Positions 46,086 to 55,517 are shown, numbered from the stretch's first letter. The stretch: 64,000 bases of DNA from Caballeronia sp. SBC1 (GCF_011493005.1 NZ_CP049158.1:744001-808000); one strand, 5' to 3'. Numbers and translations: made by a program. Notes: generated from the letters alone by a model not told the origin.

Positions 46086-47201
46086 ATGTCGAGTCCTTCC
46101 TTACCCGTTTCCGATACTCCCGAGCCGCCGGCCGAACGCACTAAGGCCAAGCGCATTCCGTGGATGCGCATGGCCGTGGGGGCGGTGATGCTGGTGCTCG
46201 CCGCCGCTGCCGGTTATTGGTTTTTCGTGCTGCGCTTCGAGCAATCCACCGACGACGCGTACGTTGGCGGCAACGTGACCGTGATGGCGCCGAAAGTGGA
46301 TGGCTTCATCACGGACATCCTGGTGCAGGACAACCAGCGCGTGAAGGCGAACCAGGTCTTGATCCGTCTCGATTCGCGTGACTACGACGCGAAGCTCGCC
46401 CAGGCGACAGCGGAGGTCGCGAGCGCCCGCGCCGCCGTGACGGAGTTGCAGGCGCAACAGGTTCTTCAGGCCGCGGTGATCAACCAGCATCAGGCGGAAG
46501 TGCGTGCGTCGTCGGCTGAATTGACGCGCAGCGGAGAGGACCGGGCGCGCTATCGCGAACTCGTCAAGGACGATGCCGTTTCCAATCAGATCGTCGAGCG
46601 TGCGGATGCGGACTTCTCCAAGGCGCAGGCCGCCGTGCAGAGCAGCGGTGCTGCCGTGCTTGCAGCGCAACGGCAACTGTCAGTGCTGGGCGCACAGATC
46701 ACCGACGCGCAAGCACGGGTCAATACGGCGCTGGCAGCGCAACGGGTGGCTGAACTCAACGTGGAGTACACCACCATCCGCTCGCCGGTCGACGGTTATA
46801 TCGGCAACCGCACCGGCCGGGTAGGGATGCTCGCTAACACAGGCGTGCCGCTGCTGACCGTGGTGCCGGCAAGCGATCTGTGGGTGGACGCCAATTTCAA
46901 GGAAGACCAGTTGAAGAAGATGCACGTTGGCGACAAGGCAGACGTTGCACTGGATGCGTCGAGCGTGCCGTTCCACGGTTATGTGGAGAGTCTTGCGCCC
47001 GCGACGGGAGCCACGTTCAGCGTGTTGCCCCCTGAGAATGCGACCGGCAACTTCACCAAGATCGTGCAGCGGGTGCCGGTGCGAATCCGCCTGAACGTGC
47101 CGAACGGAACGAACGGGACGCAAAGCATACTGCGTCCGGGGCTTTCGGCTACGGTCGAGATTCATCTCGCCGACGGCACGCAGACATCGAGCGATCGCTG
47201 A
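46086..47201 (+). CDS. emrA: EmrA-type HlyD-family membrane fusion protein
   Basis: A 371-residue periplasmic adaptor with one N-terminal membrane helix (about 28-48: MRMAVGAVMLVLAAAAGYW), a lipoyl half-motif (SVDDAYVGG-like STDDAYVGGNVTVMAPKVDG), a long coiled-coil hairpin (about 95-200) rich in Ala, Gln and Glu, and the beta-barrel region (VGMLANTGVPLLTVVPASDL, VDANFKEDQLKKMHVGDKAD). It would join the EmrB-like pump to the outer-membrane channel encoded next. Preceded by the MarR gene. Confidence 0.9.
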   Translation: MSSPSLPVSDTPEPPAERTKAKRIPWMRMAVGAVMLVLAAAAGYWFFVLRFEQSTDDAYVGGNVTVMAPKVDGFITDILVQDNQRVKANQVLIRLDSRDYDAKLAQATAEVASARAAVTELQAQQVLQAAVINQHQAEVRASSAELTRSGEDRARYRELVKDDAVSNQIVERADADFSKAQAAVQSSGAAVLAAQRQLSVLGAQITDAQARVNTALAAQRVAELNVEYTTIRSPVDGYIGNRTGRVGMLANTGVPLLTVVPASDLWVDANFKEDQLKKMHVGDKADVALDASSVPFHGYVESLAPATGATFSVLPPENATGNFTKIVQRVPVRIRLNVPNGTNGTQSILRPGLSATVEIHLADGTQTSSDR

Positions 47202-47219
47202 GCGAACGGGATCCCCATC

Positions 47220-48794
47220 ATGACAACCTCTCATCCGTTCGACCCCGCATTACAGCCCATGAAGCAGCGGGTATTTGCTTTCGCATTGATGTGCCTGGGT
47301 TTTTTCATGGCCACGCTGGATATTCAGATTGTTGCTTCCTCGCTCAGGGACATTGGTGGTGGGCTCTCCGCGAGTCAGGACGAACTGTCGTGGGTGCAGA
47401 CCGCCTATCTGATTGCGGAGATTCTTGTCATCCCGATGTCCGGCTGGCTTTCCAAGGTGTTCTCGACGCGCTGGCTCTTCGTTGCCTCCGCCGTGGGTTT
47501 CACCTTGACCAGCATGCTGTGCGGAATGGCGTGGGACATCAATTCGATGATCCTGTTTCGCGGCTTGCAGGGCGCGCTGGGCGCCGCAATGATTCCGACC
47601 GTGTTCACGACCGCGTTCGTGCTGTTCCCGGGCAAGCAGCGTCTGGTTGCCTCCACCACGATCGGTGCGCTGGCTTCGCTCGCGCCGGCCATCGGTCCGG
47701 TGATTGGCGGCTGGATCACGGACCAGTGGTCATGGCACTGGCTGTTTTATCTGAACGTCGTGCCGGGCGTGGCGGTTGCGGTGCTGGTTCCGAAGTATGT
47801 GCATATCGACGAACCGGATTTGTCGCTGCTGAAGAAAGGGGACTACCTCGGCATCCTGCTGATGTCCGGCTTTCTGGGCTGCCTCGAGTACGTGCTTGAA
47901 GAAGGACCGCGTAAGAACTGGTTTGGAGACCATATTATTGTTGCGTGTACGTGGGTGTCTGCGGTCTGTGGTTTCCTCTTCATCGTGCATGCGCTGACAG
48001 CCGAAGACCCGATCGTGGACTTGCGGGCGCTGGCGGTGCGAAATTTTGGCATCGGCAGTCTGCTGTCGTTTGTTACGGGCACCGGGATCTTCGTGGCGGT
48101 CTTTCTCACGCCGTTATTCCTGAGCCAGGTGCGGGGTTTCAATTCGCTGCAGATCGGCATTGCGTTGCTGTCGGTGGGGGGATTCCAGTTGCTGGCACTG
48201 GCCGCTTATGCAATTGCAGCACGGTTCATCAGCATGCGTGCACTGCTGATGTTCGGTCTCGTCTGTTTCGGACTGGGCTGCTACTTGTATGTACCTTTGA
48301 CTCATGACTGGGGTTGGCAGCAACTCCTGCTGCCACAAGCGCTGCGCGGCATCGGCCAGCAGTTTGCGGTGCCGCCCATCGTCACGATGGCGCTTGGATC
48401 GCTGCCGCAATCGCGCCTGAAGTCTGCCAGCGGCCTGTTCAACCTGATGCGTAACCTGGGCGGCGCGATCGGCATTGCCGTCAGCGCGACGATGCTCAAC
48501 GACCGCTTGAACTTCCACTATCTGCGCCTGAACGAAAGCGTCACGGTCGGGCGGCCAGAAGTGGAATCGGTGCTCTCGCAGCAGACCGCGCACTGGTCGC
48601 TGGTCGCGGGCGATGCGCTGAACGCGACGCAATCGGGGCTCGCCAATCTGCACGCGCTCGTGTTGCGCGAAGCTTTGGTTCTGACGTATTCCGACACCTT
48701 CTACGTTCTGTCGCTGTGCTTCCTGGTGGCCATCGTCAGTGTCTTTTTTTCCCTGCCTATTTCCAACGCCGCGCCGCCGCCGGACGCGCATTGA
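47220..48794 (+). CDS. emrB: EmrB-type DHA2-family MFS multidrug transporter
   Basis: A 524-residue transporter of the 14-helix drug:H+ antiporter family. Hallmarks are LGFFMATLDIQIVASSLRDI (helix 1), ELSWVQTAYLIAEILVIPMS, motif A-like sequence SGWLSKVFSTRW, and the proline/glycine antiporter motif ASLAPAIGPVIGGWI in helix 5. It starts 18 bases after emrA and is followed after 8 bases by the outer-membrane factor gene. Together they form a tripartite pump across both membranes. The substrates are unknown, typically hydrophobic drugs or aromatic acids. Confidence 0.92.
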   Translation: MTTSHPFDPALQPMKQRVFAFALMCLGFFMATLDIQIVASSLRDIGGGLSASQDELSWVQTAYLIAEILVIPMSGWLSKVFSTRWLFVASAVGFTLTSMLCGMAWDINSMILFRGLQGALGAAMIPTVFTTAFVLFPGKQRLVASTTIGALASLAPAIGPVIGGWITDQWSWHWLFYLNVVPGVAVAVLVPKYVHIDEPDLSLLKKGDYLGILLMSGFLGCLEYVLEEGPRKNWFGDHIIVACTWVSAVCGFLFIVHALTAEDPIVDLRALAVRNFGIGSLLSFVTGTGIFVAVFLTPLFLSQVRGFNSLQIGIALLSVGGFQLLALAAYAIAARFISMRALLMFGLVCFGLGCYLYVPLTHDWGWQQLLLPQALRGIGQQFAVPPIVTMALGSLPQSRLKSASGLFNLMRNLGGAIGIAVSATMLNDRLNFHYLRLNESVTVGRPEVESVLSQQTAHWSLVAGDALNATQSGLANLHALVLREALVLTYSDTFYVLSLCFLVAIVSVFFSLPISNAAPPPDAH

Positions 48795-48802
48795 GGTCAA
48801 TC

Positions 48803-50227
48803 ATGAAAAAGCTCTTCATCGGAATTCTGACCAGTCTCGCCCTCGCTGCGTGTGCCGTGCAACCGGCTAGCCATGAGGAACTGCCGGACACCGTCAAGAC
48901 GATCGCACCCGCGAACTGGAGCGTCGAGGCGCCCAAGGATGCCGTCGATGCAAAGACCTGGTGGTCGCAGTTCGGCGACCCGGTGCTGGACGAGCTGGTG
49001 AACTCGGTGCTGACCAGCAATCTCGACCTGCAGGCGGCAGCCGAACGCGTCACGCAGGCGCAAGCGCTCACCACGCAAAAACATGCGGCGCTTCTGCCCG
49101 AGCTCGATGCGACGGCCACGGCCGCCGATGCGCGGCAAAACACCCCGCCTCCGCTTGGCTACGTGCGCCAAGGTGGCGTTGGTCTGGCGCTGAACTGGTC
49201 ACCCGACGTATTCGGCGGCGAGCGGCTCGACCTGCTCGCGGCCCAGGCGAAACTCGTTGGCCAACAGCATGTGGAGGATGAACTCAGGCTCGCGCTGGCG
49301 GCCGACACTGCGTCCGCGTATGTGAACCTGCGTTGGGCGCAGGCAGAGTTGCAGATCCTGCAGGACAACCTCGGGATTAGGCAGCGTGCGCTGCAACTCA
49401 CCCAGGAGCGCTTGAAGTATGGCCTGTCGACCCAGCTCGATGTAGCGCGTGCACAGAACCAACTGGATGAACTGCAGGCCAGAATTCCACGCGCCCGGTC
49501 GACAATCGAGCACGAGTTAAGCCTGATCGCGCTGTATTCAGGACGTACGCCGGAATCGGTCGACAAGCTGGTGCTGGCAACGCCGGGTCCCATTCCCAAC
49601 CCGGAAGGAGCCGCGCCGCAGACCTTGCCGTCCGAAGCGCTGCTGCGTCGTCCGGACGTGCTCGTTGCCTACGCCACGGTTGAACAGCGTGCCGCGGAGG
49701 TAGGGGTGTCGAGAGCCGAGCGTTATCCGAAGTTCTCGCTGAACCTGAGTGATGGATTGCTTGCATCGTCGTACCTTGGCTTGCCCGCGCTCACCGACAA
49801 CCTGTTCAGCGCCGCGTTGAACGCGACCAGTCCGATCTTCAACGCGGGCCGGATTACGGCTGATATCCAGCAGAGCGAAAGCAAGATGCGCGAATCGCAA
49901 CTGAACTTGCAGCAAATAATGCTGCAGGCGCTCAAGGAAGTGGAAGACACTCGCAGCGACCTCGTTAGCATGACTGAATCAACGCAACGGCTGACCGATG
50001 CATTGGGTGCTTCGGACCAGTCGTTGAAGCTGGCGAATCAGCTGTACAAAGGCGGTGCGACGGACTTCCTCGACGTACTGGCCGCACAGCAGACCTATTT
50101 GCAGGACTCGGACCTGCTTAATCAGGCGAAACAGGAGCACGCACTTGCTGCGGTGGCGCTGTATAGATCGCTGGGTGGTGGATGGAGCCAGACCGCTCCG
50201 GTTGTTGCCGTCAGCGCTGATCATTGA
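48803..50227 (+). CDS. Outer-membrane factor lipoprotein (NodT family) of the efflux pump
   Basis: A 474-residue TolC-like channel. The start at 48803 gives a lipoprotein signal with the lipobox LALAAC (Cys17). Two OEP repeats follow, visible as WWSQFGDPVLDELVNSVLTS, LDLQAAAERVTQAQAL, LDVARAQNQLDELQARIPRA and TDFLDVLAAQQTYLQDSDLL. It completes the MarR-EmrAB operon as the channel in the outer membrane. Longer readings of the frame start inside the emrB gene and are rejected. Confidence 0.91.
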   Translation: MKKLFIGILTSLALAACAVQPASHEELPDTVKTIAPANWSVEAPKDAVDAKTWWSQFGDPVLDELVNSVLTSNLDLQAAAERVTQAQALTTQKHAALLPELDATATAADARQNTPPPLGYVRQGGVGLALNWSPDVFGGERLDLLAAQAKLVGQQHVEDELRLALAADTASAYVNLRWAQAELQILQDNLGIRQRALQLTQERLKYGLSTQLDVARAQNQLDELQARIPRARSTIEHELSLIALYSGRTPESVDKLVLATPGPIPNPEGAAPQTLPSEALLRRPDVLVAYATVEQRAAEVGVSRAERYPKFSLNLSDGLLASSYLGLPALTDNLFSAALNATSPIFNAGRITADIQQSESKMRESQLNLQQIMLQALKEVEDTRSDLVSMTESTQRLTDALGASDQSLKLANQLYKGGATDFLDVLAAQQTYLQDSDLLNQAKQEHALAAVALYRSLGGGWSQTAPVVAVSADH

Positions 50228-50294
50228 GGGGGCGCGCTCCTTACTAAGCCACTGCGCGTCGCGCTCGCGAGCGGACGCTGCAGTGGTTCAACTT

Positions 50295-50318
50295 GGCAGA
50301 AACTCGAAAGCGATTGGC
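50295..50318 (+). repeat. GAAACTCGAAA motif, copy 1
   Basis: A 24-base motif with core GAAACTCGAAA followed by GCGATTGGC, found downstream of the efflux operon and upstream of the dioxygenase operon. Three further copies lie at 54536-54559, 56527-56550 and 56594-56617. It resembles terminal repeats of insertion sequences, but no transposase gene is nearby. Confidence 0.5.
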
Positions 50319-50464
50319 GGCCGCGTCGCCTCGAAGCGGATAGCATCCAGATATGGCTTCGCGCAAATTCATCGAAACCAACTTCAAGCGCTTTATCAAT
50401 GCTATCGCGGCTCAACTGCGGGGAGCTCTCGTTCCCCGATGGGTGCGCCTATAAGGAGACTCGT

Positions 50465-51379
50465 ATGACCGATCTATCGCACCTGGACAGTATCGCTGAC
50501 GACGCTGAGTCGATTACAGAGGTGGTGCTCGCTGCAATGAGCCGAACCGATGACGCCCGGCTCAAGCAGATTCTCGACGCGCTTGTCCGGCACGCCCACG
50601 CATTCTTTCGCGAGGTCCAATTGACGGACCGGGAGTTCGAGCAGGGCATTGAATTCGTCAAGGCGATTGGCCAGGCCACGGTCGACGATCACAACGAGGT
50701 CGTGTTGTGCGCTGACGTGCTCGGTTTTTCGACACTCGTCACGCTGCTCAATACAGTGGACAAGACCGACCGGACGCCTGGCGCATTGCTTGGGCCGTTC
50801 TATCGCGGCAATTCCCCTGAATATGGCAACGGCGAATCTATCGTCGCCGAGGGTTCTCCGGGCGCTCCGCTGTTCGTGCGTGGTCACGTGGTTGATACCG
50901 CACGCCAAGCCATCGCGAATGCCAGGGTTGACGTGTGGCAGGCATCGCCGGTGGGTCTCTATGAAAACCAGGACCCGGACCAGCCCGACATGAATCTGCG
51001 TGGCAGCTTCAGGACCGACGCAGACGGTTGCTTCCGTTTCCGCTCGGTCAGACCTGCTGGTTACCCAGTCCCCACTCATGGGCCGGTGGGCGTCCTGCTG
51101 GCGAAGCAGCATCGGCATCCGTATCGACCCGCTCACATTCACTTCGTCGTGATTGCAGAAGGGCACGAGACGTTGGTCAGCCAGGTCTTTGCTGACGACT
51201 CGGAGTATCTCGGCTCGGATGTCGTGTTCGGAGTCAACCGGTCGCTAGTCGGCAAATTCGCGATGCACGATGACGGCCAGGCGCCTGATGCAGACGTGAC
51301 AGGGCCGTACTACACGCTCGACTACGACTTTGTGCTGACCGAAGGTACACCGACGTATCCGACACCCCCTATCAAGTAA
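50465..51379 (+). CDS. Intradiol ring-cleavage dioxygenase, hydroxyquinol 1,2-dioxygenase-like
   Basis: A 304-residue intradiol dioxygenase. The start at 50465 is preceded by AAGGAG. The N-terminal helical dimerisation region (1-100) precedes the iron domain, with GALLGPFYRGNSPEYGNGES. The non-haem iron(III) ligands are Tyr in VGLYENQ, Tyr in AGYPVPTHGPVG and the two His in YRPAHIHF, all intact. GPFYRGN and overall length resemble hydroxyquinol and chlorocatechol enzymes more than plain catechol ones. It is the first gene of a four-gene operon ending at 53578. No maleylacetate reductase is present beside it. Confidence 0.85.
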   Translation: MTDLSHLDSIADDAESITEVVLAAMSRTDDARLKQILDALVRHAHAFFREVQLTDREFEQGIEFVKAIGQATVDDHNEVVLCADVLGFSTLVTLLNTVDKTDRTPGALLGPFYRGNSPEYGNGESIVAEGSPGAPLFVRGHVVDTARQAIANARVDVWQASPVGLYENQDPDQPDMNLRGSFRTDADGCFRFRSVRPAGYPVPTHGPVGVLLAKQHRHPYRPAHIHFVVIAEGHETLVSQVFADDSEYLGSDVVFGVNRSLVGKFAMHDDGQAPDADVTGPYYTLDYDFVLTEGTPTYPTPPIK

Positions 51380-51392
51380 GCCGGAGATTCAA

Positions 51393-52142
51393 GTGTCTAA
51401 CCATCTCGAAGGAAAAGTAGCAGTCGTTCTTGGGGGCACGGGCGGCATCGGTGTCGCTACCGCCACCCGGCTGGCAAACGCGGGAGCGACCGTCGTCGTC
51501 ACCGGTCAGTCTGACGTTGCCAAGGCGCAGCTTGTGGTCGATTCACTGCCCGGCAGCGGTCATGTAGCAACAGTTGCGGCGATCACTGACAGCACATCGC
51601 TCGTCGAACTCGCCAGCCGCGTGAAAGCACAGTTAGGGCGGACGGACATCCTTGTCAACACCGCCGGTTTTACGAAACCGGTCAAACATGGCGACCTGGA
51701 TGCGCTGACAGACGAGTTGATCGACGAAATCATGAAGGTCAACTGGCGCGCACAGTTTGCTGCCATCCGCGCTTTTCGCCATCTGCTCGACGAGTCCGGT
51801 GACGGACTGGTCGTGAACGTATCGTCGATTTCAGCCAGCACGGGCGTGGGCAGCAACATTGCGTACTGTGCAGCGAAAGCGGGGCTCGATGTCATGGCCG
51901 CCTCGCTGGCGCGAGCACTTGCGCCGCGTATCCGGGTTCTGAATGTTTCACCCGGTGTTGTCGACACGAGCTTCGTGCCCGGGCGTGGCGCGGACTTCAA
52001 TGACAAGGTCGCCGCGACGACGCCTCTAGGACGAATCGGCACGCCGGACGATATTGCCGCAGCGATCGAGGCGTGTGCAACCCATCTGACATTCAGCACC
52101 GGCGTGACGATTGTCGTCGACGGCGGCCGACGCCTGAACTGA
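51393..52142 (+). CDS. SDR-family oxidoreductase in the dioxygenase operon
   Basis: A 249-residue short-chain dehydrogenase with a GTG start 13 bases after the dioxygenase stop, preceded by CCGGAG. The cofactor motif GGTGGIGVATATRLANAG is at the N-terminus, with NTAG in place of the usual NNAG, the catalytic Ser in VSSISASTGVGS and YCAAK. TGVTIVVDGGRRLN closes the fold. It may reduce or oxidise the ring-cleavage product or an earlier intermediate. The substrate is unknown. Confidence 0.86.
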   Translation: MSNHLEGKVAVVLGGTGGIGVATATRLANAGATVVVTGQSDVAKAQLVVDSLPGSGHVATVAAITDSTSLVELASRVKAQLGRTDILVNTAGFTKPVKHGDLDALTDELIDEIMKVNWRAQFAAIRAFRHLLDESGDGLVVNVSSISASTGVGSNIAYCAAKAGLDVMAASLARALAPRIRVLNVSPGVVDTSFVPGRGADFNDKVAATTPLGRIGTPDDIAAAIEACATHLTFSTGVTIVVDGGRRLN

Positions 52143-52160
52143 GCTTAAGCGAGGCCAAGC

Positions 52161-53042
52161 ATGCATGCACGTAAAACCATTATTACCTGCGCCGTTACCG
52201 GCAATCTGACGAAACCGGAGCAGCATCCCGGCCTGCCGATTACGCCCCAGCAGATTGCCACATCGGCGCTGGAGGCGGCGCTTGCCGGCGCGGCTGTCGT
52301 TCACATTCATGTGCGCGACCCCGCAACCGGCCGGCCCTCGATGGATATCGACCTGTATCGGCAGGTCATCGAGCGAATCCGCGCCGTCGATAGCGAACTC
52401 ATCATCAATCTGACTACCGGTCCCGGGGGGCGCTTCATTCCGAGCGACCACGATCCCAGGGTCGCGGCCCCGGGGACGACACTGCTGCCGCCAGAAAAAC
52501 GTGTCGAGCACATTGCTGCGTTGAAACCCGATATTTGCAGTCTCGACCTGAACACCATGAATTCAGGCGGCGACGTGGTGATCAACACCCCGAAAAACGT
52601 GCGGCGCATGGCAAGCGCGATACGCGAAGCCGGCGTCAAGCCGGAGCTTGAAATATTCGACTCGGGTGACTTGCACCTCGCCCTGGATCTGATCAAGGAG
52701 GGCGTGCTCGATGGACCGGGGCTCTGGACGTTTGTGATGGGTGTGAAGTACGGCTTTGCCGCGACGCCGGAAACGCTCCTGTACGCCCGCAACTTTCTCC
52801 CGCAAGGGGCGGCGTGGTCGGCCTTCGGTATTGGCCGGGCAGAGTTTCCCATTGTCGCCCAGGCATGGCTGGCCGGTGGGCACGTGCGCGTCGGTCTTGA
52901 GGACAACATCTACCTATCCAAAGGAGTCCTTGCTGAAACGAACGCGGTGCTCGTCGCCCGGGCTCGGGACATCGTATTGTCGCTGGGTGGAGAGATTGCG
53001 ACTGCGCGTGAAGCGCGCGAGCAACTGGGGTTGGTGAAATGA
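52161..53042 (+). CDS. BKACE-family beta-keto acid cleavage enzyme (DUF849)
   Basis: A 293-residue member of the BKACE family. The metal-site HIHVRDP is at about 50-56, and NLTTGPGGR and SLDLNTMNSGG fit the family. BKACE enzymes use acetyl-CoA and zinc to cleave a beta-keto acid into acetoacetate and an acyl-CoA; tested members accept varied beta-keto acids. Here it could cleave the 3-oxo acid formed from the ring-cleavage route in place of a CoA transferase and thiolase. The start lies 18 bases after the SDR gene, and it overlaps the next gene by four bases. Confidence 0.88.
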   Translation: MHARKTIITCAVTGNLTKPEQHPGLPITPQQIATSALEAALAGAAVVHIHVRDPATGRPSMDIDLYRQVIERIRAVDSELIINLTTGPGGRFIPSDHDPRVAAPGTTLLPPEKRVEHIAALKPDICSLDLNTMNSGGDVVINTPKNVRRMASAIREAGVKPELEIFDSGDLHLALDLIKEGVLDGPGLWTFVMGVKYGFAATPETLLYARNFLPQGAAWSAFGIGRAEFPIVAQAWLAGGHVRVGLEDNIYLSKGVLAETNAVLVARARDIVLSLGGEIATAREAREQLGLVK

Positions 53043-53578
53043 GCAAGGACCAGGACGCACGGCAGTTCGGCACGCCGTCGGTTCACCGATCAGTATTCGT
53101 GGGCCACGGAACCTCGATTATCGGCGATGTGCAGATTGGTGAGCACGCATCAATCTGGTTCAACTGCGTGTTGCGTGGCGACGTGCAACGCATTGTCATC
53201 GGCGCGAGGACGAACATCCAGGACGGTTCCGTTCTTCACGGCACGACGAATGGATCGCCGACGCTGATCGGCAGCCAGGTCACTGTGGGACATGGCGCGA
53301 TTCTGCATGCGTGCACCATCGAGGATCTTGCTTTTGTGGGTTTCGGCGCGCGGGTCCTTGACAACGCAATTGTGCGCACCGGCGGCATGCTGGCGGCGGG
53401 CGCGGTGCTGACGCCCGGGAAAGTGGTCGGATCAGGGGACCTGTGGGCCGGAAATCCTGCCAAACTCCTTCGCCCGCTCACAGAACAGGAACGGGCGGGG
53501 ATGATCACCTCGTCGGACCGCTATGTAGCGCTTGCACAGCGGTATATGTTCGCCAAGCCCGTCGTCCTGCATTTCTAG
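53039..53578 (+). CDS. Gamma-carbonic-anhydrase-like hexapeptide protein
   Basis: A 179-residue left-handed beta-helix protein. The hexapeptide repeats run GHGTSIIGDVQIGEHASIWF, LRGDVQRIVIGARTNIQDGS and so on. The likely metal His residues are in DGSVLHG and GHGAILHACTI. Related proteins include PaaY and CaiE, which accompany acyl-CoA pathways, some acting as thioesterases. It overlaps the BKACE gene by ATGA, so a function in the same pathway is likely. It may be a hydratase, thioesterase or carbonic anhydrase; the sequence alone cannot decide. Confidence 0.87.
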   Translation: MSKDQDARQFGTPSVHRSVFVGHGTSIIGDVQIGEHASIWFNCVLRGDVQRIVIGARTNIQDGSVLHGTTNGSPTLIGSQVTVGHGAILHACTIEDLAFVGFGARVLDNAIVRTGGMLAAGAVLTPGKVVGSGDLWAGNPAKLLRPLTEQERAGMITSSDRYVALAQRYMFAKPVVLHF

Positions 53579-53769
53579 CGGGACGTTTTTCTGCTCAACC
53601 CTGGCTAAGTAAAACTGATCCTTTTTTGCTGTCGTGCGGCGAACTCGGAAAATTACCTTCCCCGGTTAGCGCGCGACTCCCCTTGCGCGAGGGGTCTTGC
53701 AATGGTCACGCTATACCTCGGGGAAGCTTGGGTGCAATCTCGCGCGAGATGCAAATCCGGTCCGGGCAA

Positions 53770-54360
53770 CTAGGCTTCGAGCACGGATTCCTCATCCTGG
53801 ACGGTTCGGCTCGTCTTGATCTCGTTGATAAATCGATCAATGGAGTTCGATACGAAATCAAGCGTCTGCTTTTCGGAAAATATCCCGTTCTCGAACTTCT
53901 TGTTTACATGCGGAATGACGATTTCCGGCATCGGGACAATTTTGCAAAGCATCGAGCTGAGTGTTTCTCGCAGTTGATACTGCGCCCGCACGCCCCCAAG
54001 AGCCCCGGGAGAAATCGTGCAAAAGAGGACTGGCTTATGATGAAAGCAACTCGCGAAGGCCGGCCTGGACAACCAGTCCAGGGTATTCTTCAGCACCCCG
54101 GGAATACCGTGATTAAATTCCGGCGTCACAATGACAACGCCGTCGCTTTGCGCGACGAGACTGCGCCCCAGTGCGACCACTTCAGGTAGAGCGGACTCCT
54201 CAAGGTCCTGGTTGTAGTGCGGGAAATCTCCAATATTCAACACGTCAAGACCGTATCCTCGCGGCAGAAGCTGCTTGCCAACCATATCCAAAACAGCAGA
54301 TGAATAAGACTCCTGACGAAGGCTGCCTGACAGGCCGACAAATCTAAGCGATGTTTTCAT
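53770..54360 (-). CDS. NAD(P)H-dependent FMN reductase, ChrR/SsuE type
   Basis: A 196-residue flavodoxin-fold reductase. FMN phosphate-binding GLSGSLRQESYSS is near the N-terminus, and TPEFNHGIPGVLKNTLDWLS is the family hallmark loop. Such enzymes reduce FMN, quinones, chromate or azo dyes and may protect against quinones from aromatic breakdown. It is convergent with the dioxygenase operon, and its gene faces away from the AraC gene region. The C-terminal roughly 35 residues are less conserved. Confidence 0.86.
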   Translation of the reverse strand: MKTSLRFVGLSGSLRQESYSSAVLDMVGKQLLPRGYGLDVLNIGDFPHYNQDLEESALPEVVALGRSLVAQSDGVVIVTPEFNHGIPGVLKNTLDWLSRPAFASCFHHKPVLFCTISPGALGGVRAQYQLRETLSSMLCKIVPMPEIVIPHVNKKFENGIFSEKQTLDFVSNSIDRFINEIKTSRTVQDEESVLEA

Positions 54361-54701
54361 GAGATTATTTGATCAATAGAAAAAATGCCCGTCCGGTCCA
54401 GACGGATCGAAAGGGGTGTCATGTATCAAGCGAGGAGTGTGGCCCGTGATGAAGCATCCACCGGACCCGCAGGAGACAAAGCGGGCTTCGCCTCACAGAC
54501 GGTTTGACTATAGCCACCGGGTGCATGACCCGGCGGACAACCACTTTCGAGTTTCAGCCAAAACGCGAGCGTGCAAAGCAGACACCGGCAAGGTGGTAGA
54601 CCAGTCCGACGACGACGCCGGGAATGAGGGAACTCGTTCGGACATAGGCTTTCGAACTTTGGACAAGGCGGGCCAGACGGCTCGCGTACCGCTGCTCCCC
54701 G
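54361..54701. other. Intergenic region with an IS-end-like motif
   Basis: No gene is assigned. Copy 2 of the 24-base motif lies at 54536-54559 in inverted orientation to copy 1. A minus-strand frame continuing SLIPGVVVGLVYHLAGVCFA is membrane-like but has no recognisable family and overlaps the AraC gene end. Confidence 0.3.
54536..54559 (-). repeat. GAAACTCGAAA motif, copy 2 (inverted)
   Basis: On the minus strand it reads GGCTGAAACTCGAAAGTGG and onwards. It is inverted relative to copy 1, so copies 1 and 2 flank the dioxygenase operon and FMN reductase gene as a pair of inverted ends about 4.2 kb apart. Confidence 0.5.
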
Positions 54702-55517
54702 TTAGCGCACCGCTGGCGTGGCAGCCCCGTCCCCTGAGGCGGCCAGTGTTTCGTCCGGACGGAATTCACTAGGCGCAGTGCCCAGTTCGCGGCGAAACAT
54801 ATCGCTGAAACTGCTGGGCAGATAGCCCAGGGATCGCGCCACCGAGCTCACCGTTTGACCTTCCGCGAGTTTCGATAAGGCAATGGCGAGCTGTACCTGC
54901 CGGCGCCATTCCGCGAATCCGAGTCCCAGCTCCCGCGTGAACAGCCGTGACAGCGTGCGCACGCTTGCACCTACGGACGTTGCATGATGTTCGAAACTGA
55001 TGTCGACAGAGGGATTGCTGATGACGGCCCGGCATAGTACCTCTAGCCGGCGATCCGATTTGTCCGGGAGCGGAATTCTCAGCGAGTAGCGCGGCGCGTA
55101 AGTCAGTTCCAGTGCAGCAAGATGGTAAGCCGCGTCCAGATATTCGTCGTCGCGTTCGCGTTCGTGTTCGGCGATGCTCGTAATGAGTTCCCTTAGCAAA
55201 CCGTTGACTTCAAAAACGTCACCGGTCTTGCTCAGGTGCTGAACGTCTGGTCCACGTAGATAAAGGTTGCGCATGTCAACCTCGCTCATCATGTATATGG
55301 AGTGCTCGGTTCCGGGCGGTAGCCAGACCGCTCGCTGCGGCGGGACGATCAGTGCTTCACGACCGACTTCAACCCACATGACACCTGCGACTGCGTAGAG
55401 CACCTGAGCCCATTCGTGAGCGTGCGGGTCAATGCGAAGGCCACGCGGATAACGTCTTGCCAGCGATCGGCCTCGTCCGGATTCGTCGTCGAGATCGGGA
55501 GGGACAGCTTTCGGCAT
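54702..55517 (-). CDS. AraC-family regulator with cupin sensor domain
   Basis: A 271-residue regulator. The start at 55517 (MPKAVPPDLDDESGRG) is the most likely because the frame above it is not protein-like; the ribosome-binding site is weak. An N-terminal cupin region (about 25-100: GLRIDPHAHEWAQVLYAVAG, PPGTEHSIYM) would sense a small molecule. The AraC helix-turn-helix pair spans about 170-265 (SVGASVRTLSRLFTRELGLG, VSSVARSLGYLPSSFSDMFR). The target is unknown; it may control the FMN reductase or the dioxygenase operon. Confidence 0.83.
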   Translation of the reverse strand: MPKAVPPDLDDESGRGRSLARRYPRGLRIDPHAHEWAQVLYAVAGVMWVEVGREALIVPPQRAVWLPPGTEHSIYMMSEVDMRNLYLRGPDVQHLSKTGDVFEVNGLLRELITSIAEHERERDDEYLDAAYHLAALELTYAPRYSLRIPLPDKSDRRLEVLCRAVISNPSVDISFEHHATSVGASVRTLSRLFTRELGLGFAEWRRQVQLAIALSKLAEGQTVSSVARSLGYLPSSFSDMFRRELGTAPSEFRPDETLAASGDGAATPAVR

